Shown in pieces: positions 1-7,693 of a stretch of 26,020 nt of DNA (position 1 is its first letter; the number at the start of each line of letters is the position of its first letter). Source of the stretch: JBCBKZ01 sp039026975 (lineage in GTDB: Bacteria > Bacteroidota > Bacteroidia > J057); contig JBCCLI010000041.1 of NCBI GenBank assembly GCA_039026975.1, positions 1 through 26,020 of the forward strand. Reading direction: 5' to 3'. Both the position numbers and the translations under genes were made by a program. Below the pieces are notes generated by a model that saw only the letters and a program-made list of their open reading frames with translations, searched no databases and was not told the DNA's origin.

Positions 1-75
1 GGAGAATTAGAGTTGATTGTGGAGCCGCTGAGAATTGCAGAGAATGCAGAAAGACTAAAAGAAGGGAGTAGCTAA
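1..75 (+). CDS. 3' end of an unidentified protein (partial)
   Basis: An open frame runs from the first base of the window to a TAA at 73-75. It gives a 24-residue C-terminus that is rich in Glu and Leu and ends in Lys-Glu-Gly-Ser-Ser. The charged, helix-like composition suits a soluble protein end. The stop lies inside an inverted repeat shared with the convergent lipoprotein gene, which supports this being a true gene end. Too little is present to name a family. Confidence 0.55.
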   Translation, partial: GELELIVEPLRIAENAERLKEGSS

Positions 76-91
76 GCTTCCAGCTAATCCC
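64..91. terminator. Inverted repeat between convergent genes, possible bidirectional terminator
   Basis: GGGA (64-67) and TAGCT (69-73) pair with AGCTA (82-86) and TCCC (88-91). There is one G/A mismatch and an 8-base loop, making a 9-bp stem. It covers the stop codons of both convergent genes (73-75 plus, 84-86 minus). Neither side has a strong U tract, so it may act as a weak terminator or only as an mRNA 3'-end stabiliser. Confidence 0.45.
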
Positions 92-467
92 TGACAAATT
101 GTATGGTGAGGTATTCTTCTTCAGCCAGAAAATCTGTAAAGAACAATTGGTAGGTGAATGTACCTGCCGCATACTTTCTTTCCCCCACAAAGTCTATAGG
201 CTGAATAATGGCTGTATCATTACCTACGACTACTTCTGTGTAGGCGTAAGCATAGCAAAAATCAAATGCAGCATATGAAGATACCGCCCCTGTATCTAGG
301 CTTCCATACATATGTTCCTTCCCCCCTATTCTCACGAGTACCTCATCAAAGGGCCGATCACTTATGTTTTCCACCCTAAGTTCAACCCCATCCCCGGAGG
401 GATTGTCCTCATTATCACAGGCAGCAATGCAGCATACCGCAGCAATAAAAAACAGGATTCTTTTCAT
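84..467 (-). CDS. Small putative lipoprotein
   Basis: The protein has 127 residues and starts at the ATG at 467. A type II (lipoprotein) signal peptide is clear: Lys-Arg at residues 2-3, a hydrophobic core, then the lipobox I-A-A-C with the lipidated Cys at residue 17. The mature protein begins C-D-N-E-D. Acidic residues just after the Cys resemble the lipoprotein export signal that sends lipoproteins to the cell surface in several Bacteroidota, so surface exposure is possible (inference). The remainder looks like one small beta-rich domain of about 100 residues with no motif I recognise. It is a single minus-strand gene, convergent with the gene tail at 1-75 and divergent from the isomerase-like gene at 705. 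Function is unknown. Confidence 0.8.
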   Translation of the reverse strand: MKRILFFIAAVCCIAACDNEDNPSGDGVELRVENISDRPFDEVLVRIGGKEHMYGSLDTGAVSSYAAFDFCYAYAYTEVVVGNDTAIIQPIDFVGERKYAAGTFTYQLFFTDFLAEEEYLTIQFVRD

Positions 468-704
468 AGATAAATATCAAATATCAAAAGCTGGAAGTTC
501 TATTTCTTAGACGAGTAAAACAGAAAAAATGATGCTTCTCCTCTCATAATTCTCACTAAACTAATTATCATTTTCCTGAGGGAGAATGTAATAGTTAATA
601 TACCCTACTGATATAACCATCTATCCACTAATAAGTTAGTGCTATGCTTATTTACTATTTAGTAGCTGGTAGCGTTTTTCCTCTCCTTATACCTAAAGGG
701 TACT

Positions 705-1679
705 ATGAACAGAAGAGAATCTATCAAGCAAAGTCTCTTAATGGCGAGTTCCATTTTTTACTCCTCATCAACCTTACCTACTCTCAGCTCACTGAACCAT
801 ATGTTTACCAGTAACCAACCCTTAGGCGTACAGCTATTTACCATCCCTAAAATGGTAGATACAGACTTTGTAGGTACGCTAAGCTTATTAAGCGAGATAG
901 GATATAAGGAGGTGGAGTTTTTCGGGCCCTACCCCTTCTCCGCTGAGGAGACTAAAGCCCAATGGAACCAAATGAAGCACATGATGGGGCTTTCTAATGA
1001 TGCTTTTTACGGCCATAGCGTATCCGAGGTAGCCACACTATTAAAGGAAAGAAACCTCACGGCTCCCTCTATGCATACGGATCTGATCAGTTTACAGAAG
1101 AAGCTGGATGAGATGCTAGATTTGGTTGCTCCTTTAGCGCCACGCTACCTGGTTATTCCCGCTCTCATGGAAGGTAGATCTTCTCTGGACGACTATAAAA
1201 AGCTGGTAGAGGAGTTTAATCGTTTTGGAGAAAAAATGGCTCCTTACAATATGAAGTTTGTCTACCATAACCATGGCTATGAACACATAGAAATGGAAGG
1301 AGAAATTCCGATGGATTACCTACTGACTCATACAGATCCTAAGTATGTAGACTTTGAACTGGATATATTTTGGATGTCTGCTGCAGGTGCTGACCCTGTA
1401 ACCTATCTCAAAAAGTACCCCAACAGGTATAAGTTGCTACACCTGAAGGATGCTTCCGAGAAGTTTAGGTTTGCAGGAGATGGCGGTACCCCTGATCAGT
1501 GGATGGCTGGATTTTCCAAAATGATTGATCCTGGAGATGGCGTATTAGCGGTAGATGAAATAATCAAAGTGGCAGAAGAGATTGGGGTAACTCACTATTT
1601 CCTGGAGAGAGACTTAGCACCTCAGCCCGAGCAAACGCTCAAAAATTCCTTTTCTAATCTGGCAAAGATGAGGGGATAG
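705..1679 (+). CDS. Sugar phosphate isomerase/epimerase-like TIM-barrel protein, Tat-exported
   Basis: The protein has 324 residues and belongs to the xylose isomerase-like TIM-barrel family (AP endonuclease 2 fold), at the usual length for secreted Bacteroidota members. The N-terminus M-N-R-R-E-S-I-K is a twin-arginine-type signal with a hydrophobic stretch to about residue 28, so the folded protein is probably exported by Tat. Likely metal or substrate residues lie in Y-H-N-H-G-Y-E (187-193), E-L-D-I-F-W (218-223), H-L-K-D-A (246-250) and F-L-E-R-D (299-303). These are the family's characteristic late-strand motifs. Such proteins isomerise or epimerise sugars or cyclitols, often as part of glycan breakdown. 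The substrate cannot be read from the sequence. No carbohydrate-use genes lie beside it, so it appears to be a stand-alone gene. Confidence 0.88.
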   Translation: MNRRESIKQSLLMASSIFYSSSTLPTLSSLNHMFTSNQPLGVQLFTIPKMVDTDFVGTLSLLSEIGYKEVEFFGPYPFSAEETKAQWNQMKHMMGLSNDAFYGHSVSEVATLLKERNLTAPSMHTDLISLQKKLDEMLDLVAPLAPRYLVIPALMEGRSSLDDYKKLVEEFNRFGEKMAPYNMKFVYHNHGYEHIEMEGEIPMDYLLTHTDPKYVDFELDIFWMSAAGADPVTYLKKYPNRYKLLHLKDASEKFRFAGDGGTPDQWMAGFSKMIDPGDGVLAVDEIIKVAEEIGVTHYFLERDLAPQPEQTLKNSFSNLAKMRG

Positions 1680-2170
1680 GATGTTAAATGTGAACTTACC
1701 AGTGGTCTCTTATTCGAGAAAACTAGCTATAAGGGGTAGAAAAGTTAGCCATGAACATTCGAATCAACATACATGATTTATGTCTCACTAGCTTACTCAC
1801 GGCTCTACTAGTTTGCGTTATTTCTAGTACCGTATAGAAATCAGAAAAGCGGCCAACATCTAGTAGTCTAACGTCAGCCATTCCCGACTTGGCAAAAAGG
1901 ATAGTATTCATAATCAAATAGTTACATTTATTAACCTCAGCTTGAATGAGGATAAACTATGATGTGTGTAGGCGGGCTGGCCCTTCCTCCGCGGGTTGTG
2001 GAAGGCGACCTAATACTGGAAATTAAGCATAGGCTTACCCAAACTTGAAGTTAGTCTAATAGGAATCTTCCATCTAAGAAGCTGCTGGAAACTCACCCAA
2101 AAGTCTATCTAGTATCAGACAGGGAGTAGAATGAATTATGTCTATATGGTAGTCTATGTTAAATCAGTCC
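1680..2170. other. 490-base gene-poor intergenic region
   Basis: No convincing gene is present. The longest frame (1723-1917, minus, 64 codons) starts with TTG, resembles nothing known to me and has no typical start region. The right half (about 1960-2120) is locally GC-richer and full of short inverted repeats, described separately. The region lies between convergent gene ends and could hold the remains of a decayed mobile element, but no transposase frame or terminal repeats are visible. Confidence 0.5.
1964..2120. other. Cluster of inverted repeats, possible structured RNA or intron remnant
   Basis: Four short stems follow one another. TAGG (1969-1972) pairs with CCTA (2009-2012) and encloses a perfect CCTTCC (1982-1987)/GGAAGG (2000-2005) stem. 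TAAGC (2024-2028)/GCTTA (2033-2037) has a 4-base loop. CTTC (2067-2070)/GAAG (2078-2081) and GTCT (2103-2106)/AGAC (2117-2120) follow. The block starts with GTGTG (1964-1968), which fits the 5' consensus GUGYG of group II introns, but no domain V or reverse transcriptase is visible. Strand and identity are uncertain. Confidence 0.3.
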
Positions 2171-3250
2171 CTACTTGCTGACAGACAGCTTCCCATTGAA
2201 TACTTCCCCATTCATGCTTACCCGTACTAAGTAGGTTCCTGCAGGAAAGGCAGTTAGGTCCAAAGCTATCAATTTGGATAATGAAGAAGTGGCTAGTATT
2301 TTTTTCCCGTCAGCAGTTAATACCTCTATTTCCATTTCTCTTCCTAATAGCTGTTGGTTGTCTATCCAGACTTGATCGGAGGCAGGATTAGGATATATAT
2401 TAGGCCCACCCTCTTCCAGCGGGTTTACTAAAGAGGTAGTAAGCCTGAGAGTATCCATATACCTAACGATGGAGGTGATCTCAGGAGCGTCTACACTGTC
2501 TCTCAGGGTAATGGCATTGATTTCCATGACGGGAAGTCTTTCTCCAGGGCTTATCCATTTGTACTCTCGCTGTATAGGTAGGGGGATATTCACCTCCTGC
2601 GTATCCAGCCTAACAGAGTCAACCCTATCTATGGTAGATACAACCCTTAAAGAGGGGAAAGAACCAAATGGGGTTAGCACTGTGCCTTCACCATCTACGA
2701 AATTAGCTCGGAGAATATCCTGCTGGTAGTATAAACTTATGATGGTAACTTCTAATACAGCCCTACTTATAGAAACATCCCCATCTCCAAATTTCATCGG
2801 AAAATTATAGAGCACATCATCAGGATCCCGCTCTACTACTAGTGGAATAGGAATCTCGTTTAATAGAAAGGTAAATCCTATGTTTTCATAGGTAGTCTCT
2901 GTCAATTTGAAGAACTCATAAGCATCATTTAAAGTAAAGCCTAAGAGCGTATCATCAGCCGTAACCTGCCGGGCTACAGTAGCATCACCAAATGAAAATC
3001 CCACTGAGAAAGGGAGTTCATTTAACCCTAAAAAAGCCACCTCATCCTGTCTTACTGGAGAAAGTTGGGAGAAATCCCATACCTGCCCTTGGCCAGAAGA
3101 TCCTGGTTCTAATGAGGCAGTAGTATCAGCAATACTTAAGGTAGCAGAATAGCCGGGTATGGGAAAAGATTCAGCCCCTATCTCTATGGGTTGACAGAGA
3201 GCAGATAATGAAATACACAGGCTAATAAGTAAAAAAGACAGTCTTTTCAT
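2171..3250 (-). CDS. Secreted protein with T9SS type A C-terminal sorting domain
   Basis: The protein has 359 residues. Residues 1-20 are a Sec signal peptide (K-R, hydrophobic core, cleavage after A-L-C-Q or just before it). The last 75 residues, from N-I-Y-P-N-P (284-289) to the C-terminal L-S-V-S-K, are a typical Por secretion tail: Y-P-N-P-A-S-D start, then G-K-K-I, then P-A-G-T-Y-L-V-R-V. This domain directs cargo through the type IX secretion system, which cuts it off and may attach the protein to the cell surface. The middle (about 25-275) is beta-rich with no catalytic motif that I recognise. The ATG at 3250 is followed at once by the signal peptide, so the start is secure. It is divergent from the helicase gene with 208 bases between, and its partner genes are not in this window. 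Confidence 0.88.
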   Translation of the reverse strand: MKRLSFLLISLCISLSALCQPIEIGAESFPIPGYSATLSIADTTASLEPGSSGQGQVWDFSQLSPVRQDEVAFLGLNELPFSVGFSFGDATVARQVTADDTLLGFTLNDAYEFFKLTETTYENIGFTFLLNEIPIPLVVERDPDDVLYNFPMKFGDGDVSISRAVLEVTIISLYYQQDILRANFVDGEGTVLTPFGSFPSLRVVSTIDRVDSVRLDTQEVNIPLPIQREYKWISPGERLPVMEINAITLRDSVDAPEITSIVRYMDTLRLTTSLVNPLEEGGPNIYPNPASDQVWIDNQQLLGREMEIEVLTADGKKILATSSLSKLIALDLTAFPAGTYLVRVSMNGEVFNGKLSVSK

Positions 3251-3458
3251 GTTCTGAAGTTGATAGGAAACGTGCTGAAGGGCAAAATCCGGCGATTTCT
3301 GAAGAATTGTTTACAGGATAATAATGAAGATTTCCTATTAGAATAACAATTCGATGAGAATTTGTTCTTTCTGACACGAAATTATGTGTACATTACAAGT
3401 TGTTTCTAACAAAAATATTTTTCTACTGATCTAAAACTGTTTCGTTCCGAAGAATACT

Positions 3459-6311
3459 ATGAGGAGGCTGGTTGATTCGACGATACCATTCACTATAGTT
3501 TATGCCCTGTATCATCATGAATACCTGGGCTACCTCATATCCTCACACATCGTTCAGCTGCTGCCGGATAAGCAGTTAAGCCTTGTCCATCAGGGAGTTA
3601 GAACCTCTAACATGAATCAGTTTATGGCTGAACTAGATGAGAAAGACCAAGAGCTCATCAAATTAATGGAGGAAATTTCTCTCAAGGTGATTATTAAAAA
3701 ATTCGGAGGAGATCCACGGAAACCGGATGAGTTTTTCCTATCTAAATTTCAAGGAGAGGTAGTCAGTCTAGTAGAGAACTACATCCAAAGGAGGTTGTCA
3801 AAAATTCTTCCTCAGCTGATAGACAGAAAGGTATATGAAATGGGAAAAGATGGATATCCTGCCCATACTGCCGTTTCTGTACTAGCAGAAAAAGCCACTG
3901 TTCTATTTCATTTTAGGAGAAATGATGATTCTACGCACTACTTCCCTACTATAAAACTAAGAGGGGAGAAAATTGAATTTCAGCGTAAATCTGTCCTCAT
4001 CTGTAAAGAACCTGCCTGGCTCCTTCTCAACCATGAGCTCTTTACCTTTGAGCAGGCCGTAGAAGGGAAAAAATTACTTCCTTTCCTCAGGAAAAAATTC
4101 ATTGCCATTCCCCGGGAGAAGGAGGAAGAATACTATCGCAAGTTTGTCACACAGATAGTAGAAAGGTATCATGTCTACGCTAAAGGCTTCCAAATCACCA
4201 CCATTAGAGCCCTTCCCAGGTTCACCATTATTCTCAAGCAGCACAATGAGTCTTTTGACCTAATCAGGGAGGTAGCATATGATAGGTTTTCCTTTCCGCT
4301 CTACAAAAATGGCTCTGTAAAAGCCATCATGGAGAAGGAAAATACAGCCTATACCTTTTTTAGAATTGAGAGAAAAAGCCAGGTAGAAAGAAAAATAGAA
4401 CAGGCCTTAGATGATATTGCCCCCCAAAAGGGAACGTTAAGTCCCTGGAGCGCGATCCCTAAGAATGATGGATTAGACTGGCTTTCAGAAAATGCAGAAT
4501 ACCTAAGAGAGCTAGGGGTAGAAATCAGCCAACAGGCCTCCACTACCCAGTACCACCTAGTAAAACCTGAACTAGAGATTGTCACGCAAGACGTAGGAGA
4601 CTGGTTTGATATACAGGCAAAAGTAATTATAGGTGGATTTGAGATTCCTTTCGTAAAGTTTAGGACACATATTCTCAGGAATAAGCGAGAATACATTCTC
4701 CCAGATAAAAGCATAGCCATTCTTCCTGAAAGTTGGTTTTCTGACTTCAGGCATTTACTGGAAGTCATGGAATCAGGGAATGATGAAAATATCCGAATTC
4801 CCAGGTACCAGGCGCCTATCCTGCACATGGCCCAGCAAGGTAGCGGAAAGTTAGTCACCTACCTGAATGACTTAAAAGAAACTGATTCTATCCCCGAAGT
4901 AGTACCGCCTACTAAGCTTAAAGCCAAGCTGAGAAACTACCAGATGGAAGGCTTTAACTGGCTTAGCTTTATGAAGGAGCATGATATGGGGGCTATACTG
5001 GCTGATGATATGGGCCTTGGAAAGACCCTACAGACCCTTACCCTTCTTCAAAAGGAAAAAGAAAATGGGGCAGAGAATCCCTCTCTGATCATTCTACCTA
5101 CTTCTCTGATCCACAACTGGCTATCTGAATCACAGAAGTTTACCCCTAATATGGACATCTATGTTTATGCAGGAGTAAATAGGATCAAAGATGTGAAGCA
5201 GTTCCCCGCCTATGACCTCATCCTCACTACCTATGGGATAGCCAGGCAAGATTGTGATATTCTCAAGGACTTCCCCTTTCATTACATCATCCTGGATGAA
5301 AGCCAGATGATCAAAAATCCCGTATCCAAGACAGCTAAGGCCATCAAGAAACTAGTCTCCAGGCATAGGCTTTCTTTGACGGGAACCCCTATAGAAAATA
5401 CAGTCATGGATATCTGGTCTCAGATGTCATTTTTGAATCCAGGGCTGCTGGGTAGTGAAGCCTTTTTCAAGCGGTTTTATGTCACCCCCATAGAGAAAGA
5501 TTTTGATGAGAAGAGATCTGAACGCCTGAGAAAGATCATCTACCCCTTTATTCTTAGGAGAAAAAAACAGCAAGTAGAAAAGGACTTACCCCCCAAGGTA
5601 GAAAAGCTCCATTATTGTGAGATGCATGAGGTGCAGAGCGAACTATATGAAGAAATAAGAAGTACCTACCGGAACTATCTCATGGAACTGATTCACTCCG
5701 GTACCTGGAAAAAGAATAAGCTCAACATCTTGACAGGCCTTCAAAAACTGAGGCAAATAGCTATACATCCGCAGCTTATAAATACAGAAATAGCCCTTCA
5801 TGAGTCAGGCAAGTACCAGGAGGTAAAGAGACTGCTACAGGAAATCTTAGGGAAGGATTCTAAAGTCCTCATATTTTCCCAGTTTGTGAAGATGCTGCAT
5901 ATACTCAAAAAAGACCTCGACTATGAAGGCGTGAAGTATGCCTACCTGGACGGCTCTACCCGTGATAGAAAACAGCAAGTAGAACAATTCCAACAAGATA
6001 AATCCATCAAGGTATTTTTGATCAGCCTTAAAGCAGGTGGGGTGGGCTTAAATTTAACGGCTGCTGATTATGTATTTCTCTTAGACCCATGGTGGAATCC
6101 AGCAGTAGAAAAACAGGCTATAGACAGATCCCACCGTATAGGCCAAAAAAATACTGTCTTCTATTATAAGTTTATCACCAAGGACAGCATAGAAGAAAAA
6201 ATCCTAAAGCTTCAACAGAAGAAGTCACGGCTCTCAGATGACATCATTACAGTAGAAGATGATATGTACAAATCCCTAAATGCTGATGATTTAGGGGATT
6301 TATTGCAGTAG
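3459..6311 (+). CDS. SNF2-family DEAD/DEAH-box helicase
   Basis: The protein is a 950-residue SNF2-type ATPase, probably a double-stranded DNA translocase. The N-terminal 480 residues are the long family-specific region seen in Bacteroidota members. The ATPase core then shows motif I D-D-M-G-L-G-K-T (516-523), motif Ia with I-I-L-P-T-S-L (544-550), motif II D-E-S-Q (613-616), motif III T-G-T-P (641-644), the helicase C lobe with V-L-I-F-S-Q-F (803-809), motif V at G-G-V-G-L-N-L (860-866) and motif VI R-S-H-R-I-G-Q (890-896). All motifs look intact. D-E-S-Q replaces the more usual D-E-A-Q/H form, which is a tolerated variant. Such proteins remodel protein-DNA or RNA polymerase-DNA complexes, in the manner of RapA. 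It appears monocistronic, and no methyltransferase or nuclease lies beside it, so a defence role has no support here. Confidence 0.93.
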   Translation: MRRLVDSTIPFTIVYALYHHEYLGYLISSHIVQLLPDKQLSLVHQGVRTSNMNQFMAELDEKDQELIKLMEEISLKVIIKKFGGDPRKPDEFFLSKFQGEVVSLVENYIQRRLSKILPQLIDRKVYEMGKDGYPAHTAVSVLAEKATVLFHFRRNDDSTHYFPTIKLRGEKIEFQRKSVLICKEPAWLLLNHELFTFEQAVEGKKLLPFLRKKFIAIPREKEEEYYRKFVTQIVERYHVYAKGFQITTIRALPRFTIILKQHNESFDLIREVAYDRFSFPLYKNGSVKAIMEKENTAYTFFRIERKSQVERKIEQALDDIAPQKGTLSPWSAIPKNDGLDWLSENAEYLRELGVEISQQASTTQYHLVKPELEIVTQDVGDWFDIQAKVIIGGFEIPFVKFRTHILRNKREYILPDKSIAILPESWFSDFRHLLEVMESGNDENIRIPRYQAPILHMAQQGSGKLVTYLNDLKETDSIPEVVPPTKLKAKLRNYQMEGFNWLSFMKEHDMGAILADDMGLGKTLQTLTLLQKEKENGAENPSLIILPTSLIHNWLSESQKFTPNMDIYVYAGVNRIKDVKQFPAYDLILTTYGIARQDCDILKDFPFHYIILDESQMIKNPVSKTAKAIKKLVSRHRLSLTGTPIENTVMDIWSQMSFLNPGLLGSEAFFKRFYVTPIEKDFDEKRSERLRKIIYPFILRRKKQQVEKDLPPKVEKLHYCEMHEVQSELYEEIRSTYRNYLMELIHSGTWKKNKLNILTGLQKLRQIAIHPQLINTEIALHESGKYQEVKRLLQEILGKDSKVLIFSQFVKMLHILKKDLDYEGVKYAYLDGSTRDRKQQVEQFQQDKSIKVFLISLKAGGVGLNLTAADYVFLLDPWWNPAVEKQAIDRSHRIGQKNTVFYYKFITKDSIEEKILKLQQKKSRLSDDIITVEDDMYKSLNADDLGDLLQ

Positions 6312-6595
6312 TGCCTGCTGCCTAATTACTCCTCATCAGTTTTTCCTTATCTATCCTAATTTTCATATGTATTTCAGCATTGTTTGCTAAGGTGAATACC
6401 TACTTTTAGTAAAAATTGCAACTCAGCCTGTAGAAGAGGTAATAATTCTGGCAAACTATCATAAACCTAGCATTTCAAGCAGGAAAACGTCACATTATCA
6501 GAATTATAGCGGTGGCTAAATAGAAATTGCTGACAGCTCTTCCATTTCTATGGTTTTTTGTATGTGTCGAGTAACAGAGAATTAACGAGCTAACA

Positions 6596-7183
6596 ATGAA
6601 CCGCCATTCAACTACCCAAGAACATACCTATGTCCTGGAAAGGATAAAAGAAGGAGATGAGGGATTTCTAAAAGCATTGTACTTTGAAAATAGGCTAGCC
6701 TTCATCTCCTGTATGATGCGAAAAGTAGCCTGCCATGAAGAGATAGCCAGAGAGCTATATCAAAAGTCTTTTACCATCTTCTACTACAAGATAATAGATG
6801 GGGACCTTAGCCACCTGTTTTGTAAACCGCTGACCTTTTTAGTAGCCATAGGAAAAAACCTGTACCGTGATGAAATTAAGAAAAAGGATGCCCAAGCCCT
6901 AGATATACATGTTGAGGCTGCTCAGCATAGCTACACCCCTGAGTGTGAAGCAAGAATGGAAGAGCAAGACAGGAAGCACATGGTAAGGCGGATCTTTCAT
7001 AGGATGGATGACTCTTGTAGGGAAATTCTCCAGCTATTCTACTTCCAAAAATTTAGCATGGAAAGCATAGCTAATCAGCTGGGTTACAGCAGTGATACGG
7101 TGGCCAGAAAGAAAAAATCTATCTGTCTAAAGAAAATTCGAAAAGTACTTAATACTACTTCCGTTTTGAATAACACTTATTGA
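6596..7183 (+). CDS. ECF-type sigma-70 family RNA polymerase sigma factor
   Basis: The protein has 195 residues and two helical sigma domains. Region 2 spans about residues 12-95, including the core-binding and -10-reading helices around E-L-Y-Q-K-S-F-T (53-60). Region 4 spans about 122-185, with a helix-turn-helix at S-M-E-S-I-A-N-Q-L-G-Y-S-S-D-T-V (154-169) and a basic tail. The length fits the ECF group. The usual partner, a membrane anti-sigma factor encoded just downstream, is absent: the next gene encodes a soluble 82-residue protein. The signal and regulon are unknown. The ATG at 6596 follows an A-rich leader without a Shine-Dalgarno, as usual in this phylum. Confidence 0.9.
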   Translation: MNRHSTTQEHTYVLERIKEGDEGFLKALYFENRLAFISCMMRKVACHEEIARELYQKSFTIFYYKIIDGDLSHLFCKPLTFLVAIGKNLYRDEIKKKDAQALDIHVEAAQHSYTPECEARMEEQDRKHMVRRIFHRMDDSCREILQLFYFQKFSMESIANQLGYSSDTVARKKKSICLKKIRKVLNTTSVLNNTY

Positions 7184-7444
7184 TTATCATCAAATTATTT
7201 CTCAATAAAATTTCAATACACATACTGAACGGGGGGGACGTTACGCCACTCCCAGGAACCAGGATGGGCAGATTACAGAGCTGAATAGTGGGCCCATGCG
7301 GCTTAGAACAACTCCCAAAATGGAGTCTGCCGGGCTGATATGGTAAGCAAAGGATAGACATAGGCAGCCGAAGGAAGAGGATAAAGCCCTAGTAGTTAGT
7401 AAAAGCAGAAACAAAATTACGTTCATACCGAAATCCGTTAGCAC
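7184..7444. other. Intergenic region with a G7 tract and nested hairpins
   Basis: No gene was found in these 261 bases. A run of seven G residues occupies 7231-7237. ACTCC (7311-7315) pairs with GGAGT (7322-7326), and GGCAG (7267-7271) can pair with CTGCC (7327-7331) around it. TGGGCCCA at 7289-7296 is a perfect palindrome. The stretch is visibly richer in G and C than the AT-rich gaps elsewhere, but I cannot assign it a role. Confidence 0.3.
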
Positions 7445-7693
7445 ATGGACTTTCAAATCATTTATTTCCTTGATACTATTTTCCGGAAAAAGAAGCGCCT
7501 AAAAGAGGAAACGCCTATAGAAAGCATATCTAGGGATCAGCAGAAAGTATTAGCTGATTACCACTTTATCATTACAGAGTACCTTCAGTGGGAACAGGAA
7601 GAATTTGATAAGAGGTTGAAGGGATGGGAACGGGAAGCTGCGAAGGTGCAAAGTAGTCCTGTAGGAGTTAGACATTATGTCTTAGCTGCCTAA
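7445..7693 (+). CDS. Small hypothetical protein
   Basis: The frame encodes 82 residues. It starts at an ATG two codons after an in-frame stop (7439-7441). The protein is highly charged and mostly helical: a short hydrophobic beginning (F-Q-I-I-Y-F-L), then R-K-K-K-R and a long amphipathic stretch with W-E-Q-E-E-F-D-K-R (48-56). It has no signal peptide, no transmembrane helix and no recognised domain. It lies 261 bases downstream of the ECF sigma gene on the same strand. Its last 26 bases overlap the end of the FtsE-like gene on the other strand. It may be a small regulatory protein or an uncharacterised lineage-specific gene. The balanced composition supports real coding, but confidence is moderate. 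Confidence 0.55.
   Translation: MDFQIIYFLDTIFRKKKRLKEETPIESISRDQQKVLADYHFIITEYLQWEQEEFDKRLKGWEREAAKVQSSPVGVRHYVLAA

Noticed and set aside
1723..1917. Minus-strand 64-codon frame in the gap after the isomerase gene
   Set aside because: It starts with TTG, resembles no known protein, and lies in a degenerate-looking region with no promoter or neighbour support.
4349..4858. Long antisense frame (169 codons) inside the helicase gene
   Set aside because: It is antisense to a well-conserved SNF2 coding region, has Cys/Trp/Ser-rich composition typical of a shadow frame, and no independent start signal.
3459..6311. SNF2 helicase as part of a defence system
   Set aside because: No nuclease, methyltransferase, Z1/DUF1998-type or other defence partner lies beside it, and it matches the stand-alone Bacteroidota SNF2 type.
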